Shown here: positions 37,415 through 47,800 of the stretch, in pieces
Position numbering within the stretch: the stretch's first letter is position 1
How the letters are laid out: every line of letters begins with the position of its first letter
Assembly: GCF_039962115.1 (NCBI RefSeq)
Contig: NZ_JAMPKJ010000019.1
Coordinates: forward strand, 28,098 to 92,097
Source: Funiculus sociatus GB2-C1
GTDB taxonomy: Bacteria > Cyanobacteriota > Cyanobacteriia > Cyanobacteriales > FACHB-T130
Reading direction: 5' to 3'
DNA: 64,000 nt
Made by a program: the position numbers and the translations under genes
Notes under the pieces: generated by a model
Told to the model about the DNA's origin: nothing
Seen by the model: only the letters and a program-made list of their open reading frames with translations
The model's database searches: none

Positions 37415-37783
37415 ATTCCTGAGCCACTAACCCTAACCGTAAGCTTAAGAGGCACTCGCGAAGTTAGGGACAATTACCAGCTATACCGCCTCACGGGTTT
37501 GTTAGATGCTTTCTCGGAACCCACGTTCCGGAAGGTGGTCAGCAAGTATATTGAGGAAGGTCCCAGCCACGTTATTCTGGATCTTTCTAACATCGACTTT
37601 GTAGACAGCTCTGGCTTAGGCGCTTTAGTGCAGCTGGTGAAAAAGGCTCAAAGCGTTGATGGTTCTTTGCAAATTGTCACCAATGCTCGCGTGACTCAAA
37701 CCGTTAAACTGGTTCGCTTAGAACAGTTTCTCTCGTTGCAGCCTTCAGTTGAAGCAGCATTGGAGAAGATCAAGCAGCCTTGA
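37415..37783 (+). CDS. STAS-domain protein (anti-sigma factor antagonist type), probable ATT start
   Basis: A single STAS domain with the phosphorylatable Ser in FVDSSGLGALVQL, as in SpoIIAA/RsbV-type anti-anti-sigma factors, which are controlled by partner-switching kinases. An in-frame TAG at 37403 limits the frame on the left, and from there to a TTG at 37499 there is no ATG, GTG or TTG. Starting at the TTG would remove the first beta strand (VSLRGTREVRDNYQLYRL). ATT at 37415 lies five bases after AGGAGG (37404-37409), giving a 122-residue protein MPEPLTLTVSLRG that fits the family, so ATT initiation is proposed. No kinase or phosphatase partner is adjacent. Confidence 0.82.
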   Translation: MPEPLTLTVSLRGTREVRDNYQLYRLTGLLDAFSEPTFRKVVSKYIEEGPSHVILDLSNIDFVDSSGLGALVQLVKKAQSVDGSLQIVTNARVTQTVKLVRLEQFLSLQPSVEAALEKIKQP

Positions 37784-37892
37784 GCTGAATGATAAATCGA
37801 TAGGTGGGGCGGGGCTGACAACCCGCCCTTACCAATTTCTAGCACTGGCATCACTGGGATTTTCAGTGCAAAGCTAAAATTTAGAGGGCAAG

Positions 37893-38375
37893 GTGACTCA
37901 GGAGGAGGAAGGGCGTTTAGATAACCTGGCGACTAACTCGCCACTGGGCAAAACCGAAATGTGGTTTAACCCAAGATGGGCTGTAGATCGAAAAGCTCAA
38001 ATCCAACAGCTTTCTCCAGCGTCTTTAGCTTATTTGGGGGACGCGGTGTATGAACTATATATCCGCAGCCTTTATCTGCTGCCGCCAAAGCGATCGCAAG
38101 CCTACCACGACATGGTAGTAGGGCAGGTGAGAGCAGAAAGTCAGGCAAAAGCACTACAAGAACTCCAACCGCACCTTACCGACACAGAATTAGAAATTTT
38201 GCGGCGCGGGCGCAATGCCGCAGGACGACGCAAACGCCTCGATCCAGAAATTTATCAACAAGCTACCAGCTTAGAGACGTTGATGGGCTATCTTTACCTG
38301 ACAGATCCCCAACGCTTGACCCAGCTGCTAGAACACTTACAACTAAACTCGATTTCAGAAGACAAAAATTCTTAA
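37893..38375 (+). CDS. mrnC: Mini-ribonuclease III
   Basis: Dimeric RNase III catalytic domain lacking the double-stranded RNA-binding domain; the family matures 23S rRNA ends. The motif [15 protein letters not shown] carries the metal-binding acidic residues, followed by [13 protein letters not shown] and [33 protein letters not shown]. The GTG at 37893 gives 160 residues; the ATG of [12 protein letters not shown] (37962) is an alternative because the first 23 residues are not needed for the fold. rlmB begins 4 bp after the stop, so two 23S rRNA-acting enzymes are co-transcribed. Confidence 0.9.
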   Translation: MTQEEEGRLDNLATNSPLGKTEMWFNPRWAVDRKAQIQQLSPASLAYLGDAVYELYIRSLYLLPPKRSQAYHDMVVGQVRAESQAKALQELQPHLTDTELEILRRGRNAAGRRKRLDPEIYQQATSLETLMGYLYLTDPQRLTQLLEHLQLNSISEDKNS

Positions 38376-38379
38376 CAAT

Positions 38380-39654
38380 ATGCCAGATAAAAAACGCCGC
38401 CCCCACCCTCCAGGCAGAAGTAGCAGCCGAGGAAAGCCGATCCTATCCCAGCGCGTATTCCCAAAACGTGTTGGAGAGCAACGTATTCGCCCCGCACGTC
38501 CCTCTCGCGATGAAGAACAGCAATCGGATGAGATAGACAGCAGTTCTGTGGGCAAACACGAGCAAGTAAAACCGATTCGCCAGCGGCGCGATGGGGAAAA
38601 ACCCCTTCCCCCCAGCCGACGCGAACACAGCCAAGAAAAGGAAAAACGCCCTTCTAAAGAAGAAACTGGGGGCTGGGGAAAAGAACCTAGCAAGAGGGAA
38701 GGAACTCACAAGGAACGGGGCATTAAGCGAAATTCCCAACCCCAAATTTCCGAGCGCCATTCACCAATCCCAGGTAAATCTGAGCGAGGGAAGTTCGTGA
38801 GAACGGGGCGCGAAAAGCCGCCAAGAGGGAGATACTCAAGTGATGCTGCTAACCCAGCCGCTTCCCTACGCGATCGCGCTGTTTCTTCGCCCCCAGAGGA
38901 AGAAACAGACATGATTTATGGTCGGCATCCCGTCCTCACAGCTCTAGAAAACCAGCGCCAGCTTAACCGAATTTGGATACTTCCCAACCTGCGCTACGAT
39001 CCTCGCTTTCATACCTTGCTATTGCAAGCCAAAGAAAGGGGAGCCGTAATTGACGAAGTAGAACCGAGACGCTTAGATCAAATCACCAACCAAGCCAATC
39101 ACCAAGGAGTAGCGGCTCAAGTCGCTCCCTATACTTACACTGAATTGGGCGACTTAATCGCCAATGCCAAATCCGTCTCAGAACAGCCAGTTTTGTTAGT
39201 AGCCGATGGCATTACCGATCCCCATAACCTGGGAGCAATTATTCGCACAGCAGAAGCCTTGGGAGCGCAGGGATTAGTGATCCCTCAACGACGGGCAGTA
39301 GGTATCACATCAGCTGTGATGAAAGTGTCAGCTGGAGCTTTAGAAAGTTTTTCAGTGGCCAGAGTCGTCAACCTGTCTCGCGCCTTGGAAGAATTAAAAG
39401 CAGCTGGCTTTTGGATTTACGGCACTGCTGCTGAAGGTAGTCAAATGGTACACACAACTCAATTCACTGGGCCAGTAGTATTAGTAGTTGGTTCTGAGGG
39501 TGAAGGTCTGAGTTTGCTGACACAACGCTGCTGTGATTTCCTGGTTTCCATTCCCTTACAGGGACAGACTCCTAGCTTGAATGCTTCAGTGGCAGCGGCA
39601 ATGGCTCTTTACGAAATTTACCGTCAACGCTGGTCGAATAAAATCTACCTTTGA
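38380..39654 (+). CDS. rlmB: 23S rRNA 2'-O-ribose methyltransferase (RlmB/TrmH family)
   Basis: S-adenosylmethionine-dependent SPOUT-class enzyme, in E. coli methylating G2251 of the peptidyl-transferase loop. The catalytic part starts at [17 protein letters not shown] (residue 178) with the substrate-binding domain, then [51 protein letters not shown] and [27 protein letters not shown] (SPOUT motifs 1-3, trefoil knot). The first ~177 residues are a disordered, Lys/Arg/Glu/Pro-rich extension, common in cyanobacterial homologues and likely RNA-binding. Follows mrnC by 4 bp. Confidence 0.92.
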   Translation: MPDKKRRPHPPGRSSSRGKPILSQRVFPKRVGEQRIRPARPSRDEEQQSDEIDSSSVGKHEQVKPIRQRRDGEKPLPPSRREHSQEKEKRPSKEETGGWGKEPSKREGTHKERGIKRNSQPQISERHSPIPGKSERGKFVRTGREKPPRGRYSSDAANPAASLRDRAVSSPPEEETDMIYGRHPVLTALENQRQLNRIWILPNLRYDPRFHTLLLQAKERGAVIDEVEPRRLDQITNQANHQGVAAQVAPYTYTELGDLIANAKSVSEQPVLLVADGITDPHNLGAIIRTAEALGAQGLVIPQRRAVGITSAVMKVSAGALESFSVARVVNLSRALEELKAAGFWIYGTAAEGSQMVHTTQFTGPVVLVVGSEGEGLSLLTQRCCDFLVSIPLQGQTPSLNASVAAAMALYEIYRQRWSNKIYL

Positions 39655-39762
39655 TAATCTGTTACAAGACTCTTCAAAAAAGAATCATGTCAGAGTATAA
39701 CAAAGTGTAAACAATAGCAAATTTAGAAAATTGCATCGCATCCCTTAAAACAGGCAAAGACC

Positions 39763-40047
39763 ATGAAGGAATTCTTGATTAGCATTCTCCACTTCTTTGG
39801 ACGGGCTTGGTGGGTTGAGATTGTCACTGACAACCCTCGCTGTACTTACTACTTCGGCCCTTTCATCAGCAGCCAAGAAGCCCACGCAGCCAAGGCTGGT
39901 TACATCGAAGACCTAGAACACGAAAGTGCCAACGGTATTAAGGTGGTAGTGAAGCGCTGTAAGCCAGAGAAGCTAACCATTTACGACGATTCGGGGGAGC
40001 GTTTTGACCGCAAAAGAACACCTACTTTTAGCGGTCAGCTTTCTTAG
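39763..40047 (+). CDS. DUF1816 domain protein
   Basis: A 94-residue cyanobacterial protein with the DUF1816 pattern: AWWVEIVTDNPRCTYYFGPFISSQEAHAAKAGYIEDLEHESANG, then VVVKRCKPEKLTIYDD. The function is unknown; the fold is short and probably soluble. It follows rlmB by 108 bp and is followed by a hairpin, so it is likely a single-gene transcript. Confidence 0.88.
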   Translation: MKEFLISILHFFGRAWWVEIVTDNPRCTYYFGPFISSQEAHAAKAGYIEDLEHESANGIKVVVKRCKPEKLTIYDDSGERFDRKRTPTFSGQLS

Positions 40048-40096
40048 TGTTTGCTTCGTCTCAATTAACCCTCACACCGAATGGGATTAGATAAAC

Positions 40097-40120
40097 AAAG
40101 CCCGCTAGGTAGCGAGCTTT
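40097..40120 (+). terminator. Hairpin after the DUF1816 gene
   Basis: AAAGCCCGCTA (40097-40107) pairs with TAGCGAGCTTT (40110-40120) over 11 positions with one C-A mismatch and a two-base GG loop. It sits between convergent genes and can end both transcripts, although no long T run follows. Confidence 0.6.
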
Positions 40121-40154
40121 AGAAGTGGGTAGCAACCCCAGATTTGGATTAAAC

Positions 40155-41015
40155 TCAGGCGGGCATTACTACCTGGGGGTGGGTGTCGAGCCAGTTATCA
40201 ATGTCTCTGTTGACCAAATCGGGAATCTCCCACGGGAATAAATGAGCGGTGTTGGGATAGCAATGCCATTCACAATCCTTGAGGTGGCGAGCAGTTTCTA
40301 AGCTCGAAACCGGGGTGATGTGGCGATCGCATTCACCAGCCAGCATCAAACTCGGACAAGGAATCTGCTCTAGGTCTGCCAGTCGGTTATACCCAGTTCT
40401 CAGGGCTGTGTTGAGGGCGCGATTGGCAGCAGCCGAGGTTTGTAAATAAGCTGACATTGCCTCTAATGCCAGGTAATTGTAGGTACTCGGCGTGTGTTGC
40501 TGGATTAGATAGCGGTAGAGCGATCGCTTCCCAAACGTCTCAATATTCCACTCCCACCCAGGCTGTATGCGATTCAAAATCGAAGCCAGCCCCGTGTAAA
40601 AATTATCCTGCCAACTAATCGGCGGATGACTGCCACGGGGACGGGCTGCTGTCCCAATTAAAATTAGACCGCTAACTCGCTCTTTTAGCCCCAGCGCCAA
40701 CTCCATCGCCAATATTCCCCCCAACGACCATCCTAGTATCAAACAGCGTTCGATCTGTAAGCGGTCTAGAAGCGCCTCTAGGTCAATCAAATGGTCGCCC
40801 ATAGTAAAATCCCCATTGAAGCGACTACTGCCATATCCCCGGAGGTCTGGGGCGATAGTTTTGAAACGATTTTCGAGGTGGTTAGTAAAGATAGACATAC
40901 TGCGACCATTACCGGGATGACCGTGCAAGCACAGAATGGGAAACCCCTGTCCTTGGACGCGGACGCTGAGGTGATGAGCTGGGGAAGAAGTGTAAGGCAT
41001 AAATAAGGTTCTCAT
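40155..41015 (-). CDS. Alpha/beta hydrolase
   Basis: Alpha/beta-hydrolase fold with the oxyanion-hole HG motif (LCLHGHPGNGRS), the nucleophile elbow GWSLGG (Ser), the Asp in LAGECDRHITPVSS and the final His in CYPNTAHLFPWEIPD. Substrate cannot be predicted; esterase, lactonase or dehalogenase-like roles are all possible. The ATG at 41015 is chosen; a GTG at 41033 and an ATG at 41000 are alternatives and none has a good ribosome-binding site. It faces the DUF1816 gene tail to tail. Confidence 0.85.
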   Translation of the reverse strand: MRTLFMPYTSSPAHHLSVRVQGQGFPILCLHGHPGNGRSMSIFTNHLENRFKTIAPDLRGYGSSRFNGDFTMGDHLIDLEALLDRLQIERCLILGWSLGGILAMELALGLKERVSGLILIGTAARPRGSHPPISWQDNFYTGLASILNRIQPGWEWNIETFGKRSLYRYLIQQHTPSTYNYLALEAMSAYLQTSAAANRALNTALRTGYNRLADLEQIPCPSLMLAGECDRHITPVSSLETARHLKDCEWHCYPNTAHLFPWEIPDLVNRDIDNWLDTHPQVVMPA

Positions 41016-41095
41016 GTAAAAGGTAAAAGGCACAATAATTCTTCACTTTTTCATTTTGCATGAGAGCCTTTTGCCTTTCTCAATTACCATTTGAA

Positions 41096-41797
41096 CTATT
41101 TGTCTTTATATCCTCCAGCGTATGTAATCACGCACATATTTCTGTATTTAGCATGAGAACCGAAGCCCACCCCAGCTACCTTAAAAGCGGAGTTAAAGAT
41201 ATTTTTTCTGTGACCGCGATCGCTTACTCCATCATCAATAATTAATTGCATCACAATATCTTGGGCTGTGCTGGAACCGTAGCTGATATTTTCCCCGGCG
41301 GTGGTTTGCCAAGAACCATAGCGGTTGATGCGAGTAAAGGGGGTACTGCGATCGCTTCCCGTGTGTCCTGTCGCACCCTTTGGGCCTTGGTCTTTGACGA
41401 GATCCTTTGCACCCAAAGACATCCCTTTGGATGCACTCAAAGCTGACACAGGTTTGGCTGATTTCAAGAATGCGATCGCCTCATCAACCGCCCTCACGCC
41501 TTCCTGCGTCTGCAAATAGACGTTACCAGGCAATTTAACTCGCTTGCTATCAACAAAGCTCTTTTTGTACTTTTCCAACACAGCAGCATAAGCGGCGGGA
41601 TTTGTCCGCGCCTTGTTCATTTCCACAATAACAGCTTGTTCCAAAGGCGAAAGGTAACTCGCTTGTGCCAACAAAGTAGATCCTCCTTGAGTGGATGCTG
41701 GAACGCCTGCCAGAGATGGGCTAGAGGGAAAAACTGAATGAAAGAAGGTCGCCAGTACAGTGATAGGGGCAAATGCCATAAATAGAATCCGACGCAT
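41096..41797 (-). CDS. Secreted CAP (SCP/PR1) domain protein
   Basis: The 233-residue protein has a signal peptide ([30 protein letters not shown]) and a CAP domain: [25 protein letters not shown] at the start, [62 protein letters not shown] and [21 protein letters not shown]. The conserved His and Glu of the CAP cavity are in GHTGSD, GENISYG and GHRKNI. Bacterial members are extracellular and of unclear activity, with sterol/lipid binding or wall-related roles suggested. Confidence 0.88.
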   Translation of the reverse strand: MRRILFMAFAPITVLATFFHSVFPSSPSLAGVPASTQGGSTLLAQASYLSPLEQAVIVEMNKARTNPAAYAAVLEKYKKSFVDSKRVKLPGNVYLQTQEGVRAVDEAIAFLKSAKPVSALSASKGMSLGAKDLVKDQGPKGATGHTGSDRSTPFTRINRYGSWQTTAGENISYGSSTAQDIVMQLIIDDGVSDRGHRKNIFNSAFKVAGVGFGSHAKYRNMCVITYAGGYKDK

Positions 41798-42095
41798 AAA
41801 TCACCTTACAATTTCCTGACAAGAGAAATAACGCTGTCTATATCAAATAGATTGACAGAAGCTTCCTAAAGTTTCCGAATTTAATAAAAATAAACGTTAG
41901 TCTAAAATTTAGAATTTATCCAACACTAAATTTATCTTTCTACCACATTCTTTTTAGCTGCTACTTCTGTAAAAGTCTCTTGTTCATTGTAGCCGGAGGC
42001 GATCGCGCTCAAACTTCTGCAATCTCAGATTCAGTTTGTGAGCGATCGCAATATACAAGCAATCGCTCAAAATCGAATCAAATGCCTAAATTACT

Positions 42096-42887
42096 TCAAG
42101 ATTTGTTTACACTAGCTAATACGTTCTCGATATCTGATAGCTGCACCGCACCTGAAAAAGTTTCGCCATTTATCACAAAGAAGGGTGTGCCAGAGAGTCC
42201 TAAAGATTCAGCAAGTTGAATATCTTCTTGGATGGCGGGATCGGCAAGAATGCGATCGTCCTCAAACTTCTCCAAATCAAGATTCAACTTTTGGGCAATA
42301 TCTCGATACAAATCCTCACCTAATTTGTCTTGTTGAGTAAATAGTGCGTCTTCGTACTCCCAGAATTTGCCCTGCTGAGTTGCAGCCCAAGCAGCTTTAG
42401 CCGCTAACATGGCTTCAGGATGAATTGGAGTAAGGGGAAAATGCTTGTACACTAAAGCGATTTCGCCTGGATGCTTTTCTATTAATTGCTTCAGTGTTTT
42501 ATGAGCTTCGGCACAATAGGGACATTGAAAATCTGAGAACTCAATCAGCACAACCTTGGAATCAATTGCCCCTGTGGTGGGAGATTCTCCAATCACCGCT
42601 TTAGTATTAGTTTTTAAATCTTGCAAAAAAGCTTGCTGTGCTTGCTGAACCTGCTGTTGTTGCTGCTGCTGGTATGCCTGAACAGATTCCAGAATTACTT
42701 CTGGGTGCTTGCGAATAATCTCTAAAACTTGCTCTTCCAATCGCGGACTGGTTTGGGTAGCTGCTTGCGCTGGCGTTGACCAGCCGAACAATGCTAGACA
42801 CAATAACAACATTGCTAGTTTCAATGCTTTCTTAGCCGCCATTAGGAAGAAAGTGGGGGCGATCGCCCAAAGTTGAACTCGACGCAT
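42096..42887 (-). CDS. Exported DsbA-like thioredoxin-fold protein
   Basis: The 263-residue protein has an N-terminal signal (MAAKKALKLAMLLLCLALFGWSTPAQA from the second Met at 42839), a helical Gln-rich region (QAYQQQQQQQVQQAQQAF) and a DsbA/DsbG-type thioredoxin domain with the redox motif FSDFQCPYCAEAHKTL and cis-Pro loop SGTPFFVING. Likely a periplasmic or lumenal thiol-disulfide oxidoreductase. The ATG at 42887 has an AGG at suitable spacing and adds 16 residues ahead of the signal; the ATG at 42839 would give a more typical signal peptide. Confidence 0.87.
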   Translation of the reverse strand: MRRVQLWAIAPTFFLMAAKKALKLAMLLLCLALFGWSTPAQAATQTSPRLEEQVLEIIRKHPEVILESVQAYQQQQQQQVQQAQQAFLQDLKTNTKAVIGESPTTGAIDSKVVLIEFSDFQCPYCAEAHKTLKQLIEKHPGEIALVYKHFPLTPIHPEAMLAAKAAWAATQQGKFWEYEDALFTQQDKLGEDLYRDIAQKLNLDLEKFEDDRILADPAIQEDIQLAESLGLSGTPFFVINGETFSGAVQLSDIENVLASVNKS

Positions 42888-43223
42888 AAATTACCTGGCT
42901 GATGTTGCTAACACGATCCAGTATGCTCGACTTGCGGGGTGGCGGAACAATGAGAAGGACGCGATCGCTTCCCAAGAAAAATACTGATACCAAGCGCGAT
43001 CGCCGCTTAATTCCCATAATTTTCCGCAATCTCACCCCCAAACCCTCCCCGGAAGCAGGAAAGCAGGGATGGGTTCAATATTTACGCCTAATCAACTGTA
43101 AAATCCGCACGGCACAAGCATTTCGCCTGTCTCAGTAGGGAATCATAGCGACAAGAAAGCGATCGCGTCTTTGGCGTAACCTATACTAAAAATCTAGACG
43201 GTGAATCGAAACGAGGTCATGGC
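42888..43223. other. 336-bp spacer upstream of gatA
   Basis: It holds three HIP1-type GCGATCGC octamers or near copies and no convincing ORF. The short plus-strand frame crossing it has no ribosome-binding site and an improbable composition. Promoters for the divergent DsbA-like and gatA genes must lie here. Confidence 0.45.
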
Positions 43224-44684
43224 ATGGCATCCATCCGCGAGTTGCATAAACAACTCATTCGCAAAGAACGCTCAGCTGTAGAAATTACCCAAGAAGCTTT
43301 AGACCGTATTCAGGCGCTAGAGCCGAAATTGCATAGTTTTTTGTGCGTAACAGCAGATAGAGCATTGCAACAGGCTCGTGCAGTGGATGCCAAAATCGCC
43401 GCCGGGGAAGAAATTGGGCTGCTGGCGGGGATTCCTATTGGCATTAAGGACAATATGTGTACGCATGGAATTCCTACTACCTGCGCCTCGAAGATGTTGG
43501 AAAATTTTGTCCCCCCTTACGAGTCAACGGTGACGCAAAAACTGGCTGACGCTGGTGCAGTCATGGTGGGAAAAACCAATCTCGACGAGTTTGCGATGGG
43601 TAGTTCTACGGAAAACTCAGCCTATCAAGTCACTGCTAACCCTTGGGATTTGGATCGCGTGCCGGGAGGGTCTTCTGGCGGTTCAGCAGCGGCGGTGGCG
43701 GCAAAAGAGTGTGTTGTAGCTATCGGTTCTGATACAGGTGGCTCTATCCGTCAACCAGCCTCTTTCTGTGGCGTTGTCGGGATGAAACCTACTTATGGGT
43801 TAGTTTCCCGTTATGGATTGGTGGCTTTTGCTTCTTCTTTGGATCAGGTTGGCCCGTTTGGACGCACAGTAGAAGATACAGCAATTTTATTGAGAGCGAT
43901 CGCAGGTTACGATCCCAAAGACTCTACCAGTCTCAAAGTCGAAATCCCAGACTACGCCAAAGCTCTCAGGCCAAACTTCAAACCGAGAGGTCAGTTGCGA
44001 GTTGGTTTTATTAAAGAAACCTTTGGCGAAGGTTTAGACTCAACTGTGTGGCAAGCTGTTACCAAAGCTATTGAGCAACTGCAAAATTTGGGAGCGGAAA
44101 TTCAAGAAATTTCCTGTCCCCGCTTCCGCTACGGTTTGCCCACCTATTACGTTATTGCTCCTTCTGAAGCATCCGCTAATCTCGCTCGGTACGATGGAGT
44201 AAAGTACGGCTTCCGCACACCAAACGCCGACAATCTTCTATCGATGTACACCCAGACTCGCGCCGCTGGTTTCGGAAAGGAAGTCAAGCGCCGGATCATG
44301 TTGGGTACTTATGCTCTCTCAGCTGGTTACTACGACGCCTATTATCTCAAAGCCCAAAAAGTCCGCACCTTGATTAAACAAGACTTTCTGCGGGCTTTTG
44401 AAAAAGTTGATATTTTAGTATGTCCCACTGCTCCTACAACTGCTTTCAAAGTAGGAGAAAACACAGAAGATCCGTTGGGTATGTATTTGAATGACCTGAT
44501 GACTATCCCGCTAAATCTTGCTGGGTTGCCTGGTTTAAGTGTACCCTGTGGTTTTGATGAAAAGGGATTGCCGATTGGAGTGCAATTGATTAGCAATGTT
44601 TTGCGAGAAGATTTACTCTTGCAAGTAGCATATGCCTATGAGCAATCTACTGATTGGCATCTACACACGCCGCAATTAGATTAG
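43224..44684 (+). CDS. gatA: Aspartyl/glutamyl-tRNA amidotransferase subunit A
   Basis: Glutaminase subunit of GatCAB, which converts Glu-tRNA(Gln) to Gln-tRNA(Gln) in organisms without glutaminyl-tRNA synthetase. The 486 residues show the amidase catalytic triad: Lys75 in GIPIGIKDN, Ser150 in [14 protein letters not shown] and nucleophile Ser174 in [11 protein letters not shown]. gatB and gatC are not in the window, as often in cyanobacteria. It is followed by a 185-bp spacer with two palindromes and then dnaE. Confidence 0.96.
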   Translation: MASIRELHKQLIRKERSAVEITQEALDRIQALEPKLHSFLCVTADRALQQARAVDAKIAAGEEIGLLAGIPIGIKDNMCTHGIPTTCASKMLENFVPPYESTVTQKLADAGAVMVGKTNLDEFAMGSSTENSAYQVTANPWDLDRVPGGSSGGSAAAVAAKECVVAIGSDTGGSIRQPASFCGVVGMKPTYGLVSRYGLVAFASSLDQVGPFGRTVEDTAILLRAIAGYDPKDSTSLKVEIPDYAKALRPNFKPRGQLRVGFIKETFGEGLDSTVWQAVTKAIEQLQNLGAEIQEISCPRFRYGLPTYYVIAPSEASANLARYDGVKYGFRTPNADNLLSMYTQTRAAGFGKEVKRRIMLGTYALSAGYYDAYYLKAQKVRTLIKQDFLRAFEKVDILVCPTAPTTAFKVGENTEDPLGMYLNDLMTIPLNLAGLPGLSVPCGFDEKGLPIGVQLISNVLREDLLLQVAYAYEQSTDWHLHTPQLD

Positions 44685-44694
44685 CTATCTTTCT

Positions 44695-44720
44695 CGTTCC
44701 CAGGCTAGAGCCTGGGAACG
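44695..44720. repeat. TTCCCAGG palindrome, best copy
   Basis: CGTTCCCAGGCT and AGCCTGGGAACG pair perfectly over 12 bp around AG. It lies 11 bp past the gatA stop, so it could also end that transcript. Matches the copy at 24.3 kb. Confidence 0.85.
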
Positions 44721-44814
44721 CAATTCTAGAGGCTCTCGCTCGAAGTATAAACGAGTTAGGAAAACCCACCCTTATTTTAAATAGACGATTATAGGAGACT
44801 CTGCCTCCTGTAAT

Positions 44815-44839
44815 CATTCCCAAGCTCAGCTTGGGAATG
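44815..44839. repeat. TTCCCAAG palindrome, variant copy
   Basis: CATTCCCAAGCT and AGCTTGGGAATG pair perfectly over 12 bp around a single C, a compensated variant of the TTCCCAGG family: the changed G to A on one arm is matched by C to T on the other. It sits 30 bp before dnaE. Confidence 0.8.
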
Positions 44840-44869
44840 AGGAAACCAATTAGTAATTAGTAAAATAAT

Positions 44870-47800
44870 ATGTCTTTCGTAGGTTTACATATTCACAGTG
44901 ATTACAGTTTGCTTGATGGTGCTAGTCAGCTACCCGAACTGGTAAATCAAGCAATAAAATTGGGAATGCCTGCGATCGCTCTCACGGATCACGGCGTTAT
45001 GTATGGCGCAATTGAACTAATAAAAGTTTGTCGCGGTAAAACAATTAAGCCAATTATTGGCAATGAAATGTATGTAGTGAATGGCGATATTAAAGAACAA
45101 AAGCGAGGTAGAAAAAAATATCACCAAGTCGTATTAGCTAAAAATACTCAAGGCTACAAAAATTTAGTTAAATTAACAACAATTTCTCATTTAGAAGGGG
45201 TTCAAGGCAAAGGAATATTTTCGCGTCCTTGCGTTAACAAAGAACTTTTAAAAGAGTATCGGGAAGGTTTAATTGTCACCAGTGCTTGTTTAGGCGGTGA
45301 AATTCCCCAAGCAATTCTCCAAGAGAAGCCAGATATCGCTCGCCGAGTTGCTAAAGAGTACAAAGATGTTTTTGGCGAAGACTTTTATTTAGAAATTCAA
45401 GATCATGGTTCTCAGGAAGACAGGCTTGTTAACGTTGAAATTGTCAAAATTGCACGGGAACTAGACATTAAAATTATTGCTACGAATGATTCGCATTTTA
45501 TCTCCTGCAACGACGTAGAAGCGCACGATGCGCTGTTATGTATTCAGACGGGGAAATTAATTTCCGAAGATAATCGGATGCGCTACAGCGGGACTGAGTA
45601 CCTTAAGTCTGCTGAAGAGATGAAACAACTGTTTCGAGATCATCTACCGGACGAGGTAATTGAGGAAGCGATCGCAAATACCCTAGAAGTCGCTGAAAAA
45701 ATCCAGCAATACAAAATTTTCGACGAGCCACGCCTTCCCGACTATCCTATTCCATCAGGTTACACAATTGACACCTACTTAGAAGAAACTGCCAGAGAAG
45801 GACTGCGCGAAAGATTTAAAGTTCGTTCTTATTTAGACGTTGGTTTAGTTTATCGAGAACGGCTGGATTATGAATTAAAAATGATTCAGCAGATGGGTTT
45901 TTCTACTTACTTTTTAGTAGTTTGGGATTACATCAAATACGCCAGAGATCATGGCATTCCCGTAGGGCCAGGACGTGGTTCTGCTGCTGGTTCTCTCGTA
46001 GCTTACGCCTTAAAAATTACTAATATTGACCCAGTACATCATGGACTGCTATTCGAGCGATTTCTAAATCCAGAACGGAAATCTATGCCTGATATTGACA
46101 CAGATTTCTGCATTGAAAGGCGGGATGACGTAATTCAATACGTTACCGAAAAGTATGGAAAAGAGCGAGTAGCACAAATTATTACCTTCAACCGTTTAAC
46201 ATCTAAAGCAGTTTTAAAAGATGTCGCCAGAGTGTTAAATATTCCCTATGGGGAAGCAGACAAAATGGCGAAATTAATCCCCGTGGTGCGAGGAAAGCCA
46301 ACCAAACTTAAAGTAATGATTGGTGACGATTCACCCGCCCCAGAGTTTAGAGAAAAGTACCTATCAGACGAAACAGTTCGCCATTGGGTTGATATGGCGA
46401 TGCGGATTGAAGGTACAAACAAAACCTTTGGTGTACACGCCGCTGGTGTAGTTATTTCCAAGCAAGCGCTAGATGAAATTGTACCGCTGCAAAAGAATAA
46501 GGACGGCTCTGTAATTACCCAATATTTCATGGAGGATCTGGAATCCCTGGGATTATTAAAAATGGATTTTCTGGGGTTGAGAAACTTAACGATTATCCAA
46601 AATACGATTGATTTGATTAAGAAGCACCGAAATATCGTTATAGATCCTGATGATGTAACCTCTGAGGAAAGAAAAGCTTATAAAATTTTATCAAAAGGCG
46701 AAATTAATAAACGACCAAAAGGAGTCCATAGTACCTATAAAAAGTTAGAAGAAGGTGATTTAGAAGGTATTTTTCAGCTAGAGTCGTCGGGAATGCGTCA
46801 GATAGTGCGCGACCTAAAACCCTCGAACATAGAAGATATTTCCTCAATTCTAGCTCTATATAGACCGGGGCCATTAGACGCTGGACTAATTCCTTTGTTT
46901 ATTAATCGTAAACATGGAAGAGAAGAAATTGTCTATGCAAATCAGTTATTAAAACCAATTCTTGAGGAGACTTATGGTGTTCTTGTTTATCAGGAGCAAA
47001 TCATGAAGATGGCTCAAGATTTGGCAGGATATTCTTTAGGTCAAGCTGACTTATTACGCCGCGCAATGGGTAAGAAAAAAGCTGATGAAATGGAGAAGCA
47101 GCGGCAACTTTTTATTGATGGAGCTACAAAAAACGGGATTGTAAGCACACTGGCTGAAGATTTATTTGAACAGATGGTGAAGTTCGCCGAGTACTGTTTT
47201 AACAAATCCCATTCAACTGCTTATGCTTATGTTACTTATCAAACTGCTTTTTTAAAGGCAAATTATCCGGTTGAATATATGGCGGCATTGCTGACCGCTA
47301 ACAGTGGCGATACCGATAAGGTACAGAAATATGTTGCTAACTGTTTGGCTATGGGAATTAAGGTGGAACAACCGGATATTAATTGCTCCCTTGTGGATTT
47401 TACGCCTTTGCAAGAAAAGATTTTGTTTGGGCTGTCTGCGGTGAAGAATTTAGGTTTGGGAGCGATTGAGTGTATTTTGGCAGAACGAGATCAGGGGGGA
47501 AATTTTAAGTCATTGGCTGATTTATGCGATCGCGTCAACCTCCATGCTGTCAAAAACAGCGCCTTAGAAGCTTTGATCCAATGCGGTGCTTTTGATAGTA
47601 TCGAAACGAATCGAAACCAATTAATCCATGACCTCCCCTTAGTAGTAGATTGGGCGCAATCCCGGGCCAAAGACCGAGAAATCGGTCAGGGAAATCTGTT
47701 TGACTTTTTTGGAGGGGCGACCTCCACTCAAGACACTGCTAGTCCTGCTTTTGAATCTGCTCCCAAAGCGCCCCTGGTGAAAGATTTTTCCAAAACAGAG

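Noticed and set aside
37499..37783. TTG at 37499 as the start of the STAS protein
   Set aside because: It would delete the first beta strand of the STAS domain and has no ribosome-binding site; ATT at 37415 is preceded by AGGAGG.
42601..42690. CAG/CTG-rich tract as a tandem-repeat locus
   Set aside because: It is the coding sequence of the Gln-rich segment of the DsbA-like protein, in frame and of modest length.
42902..43138. 78-codon plus-strand ORF upstream of gatA
   Set aside because: No ribosome-binding site, Arg-rich composition from HIP1-rich spacer DNA, and no family resemblance.
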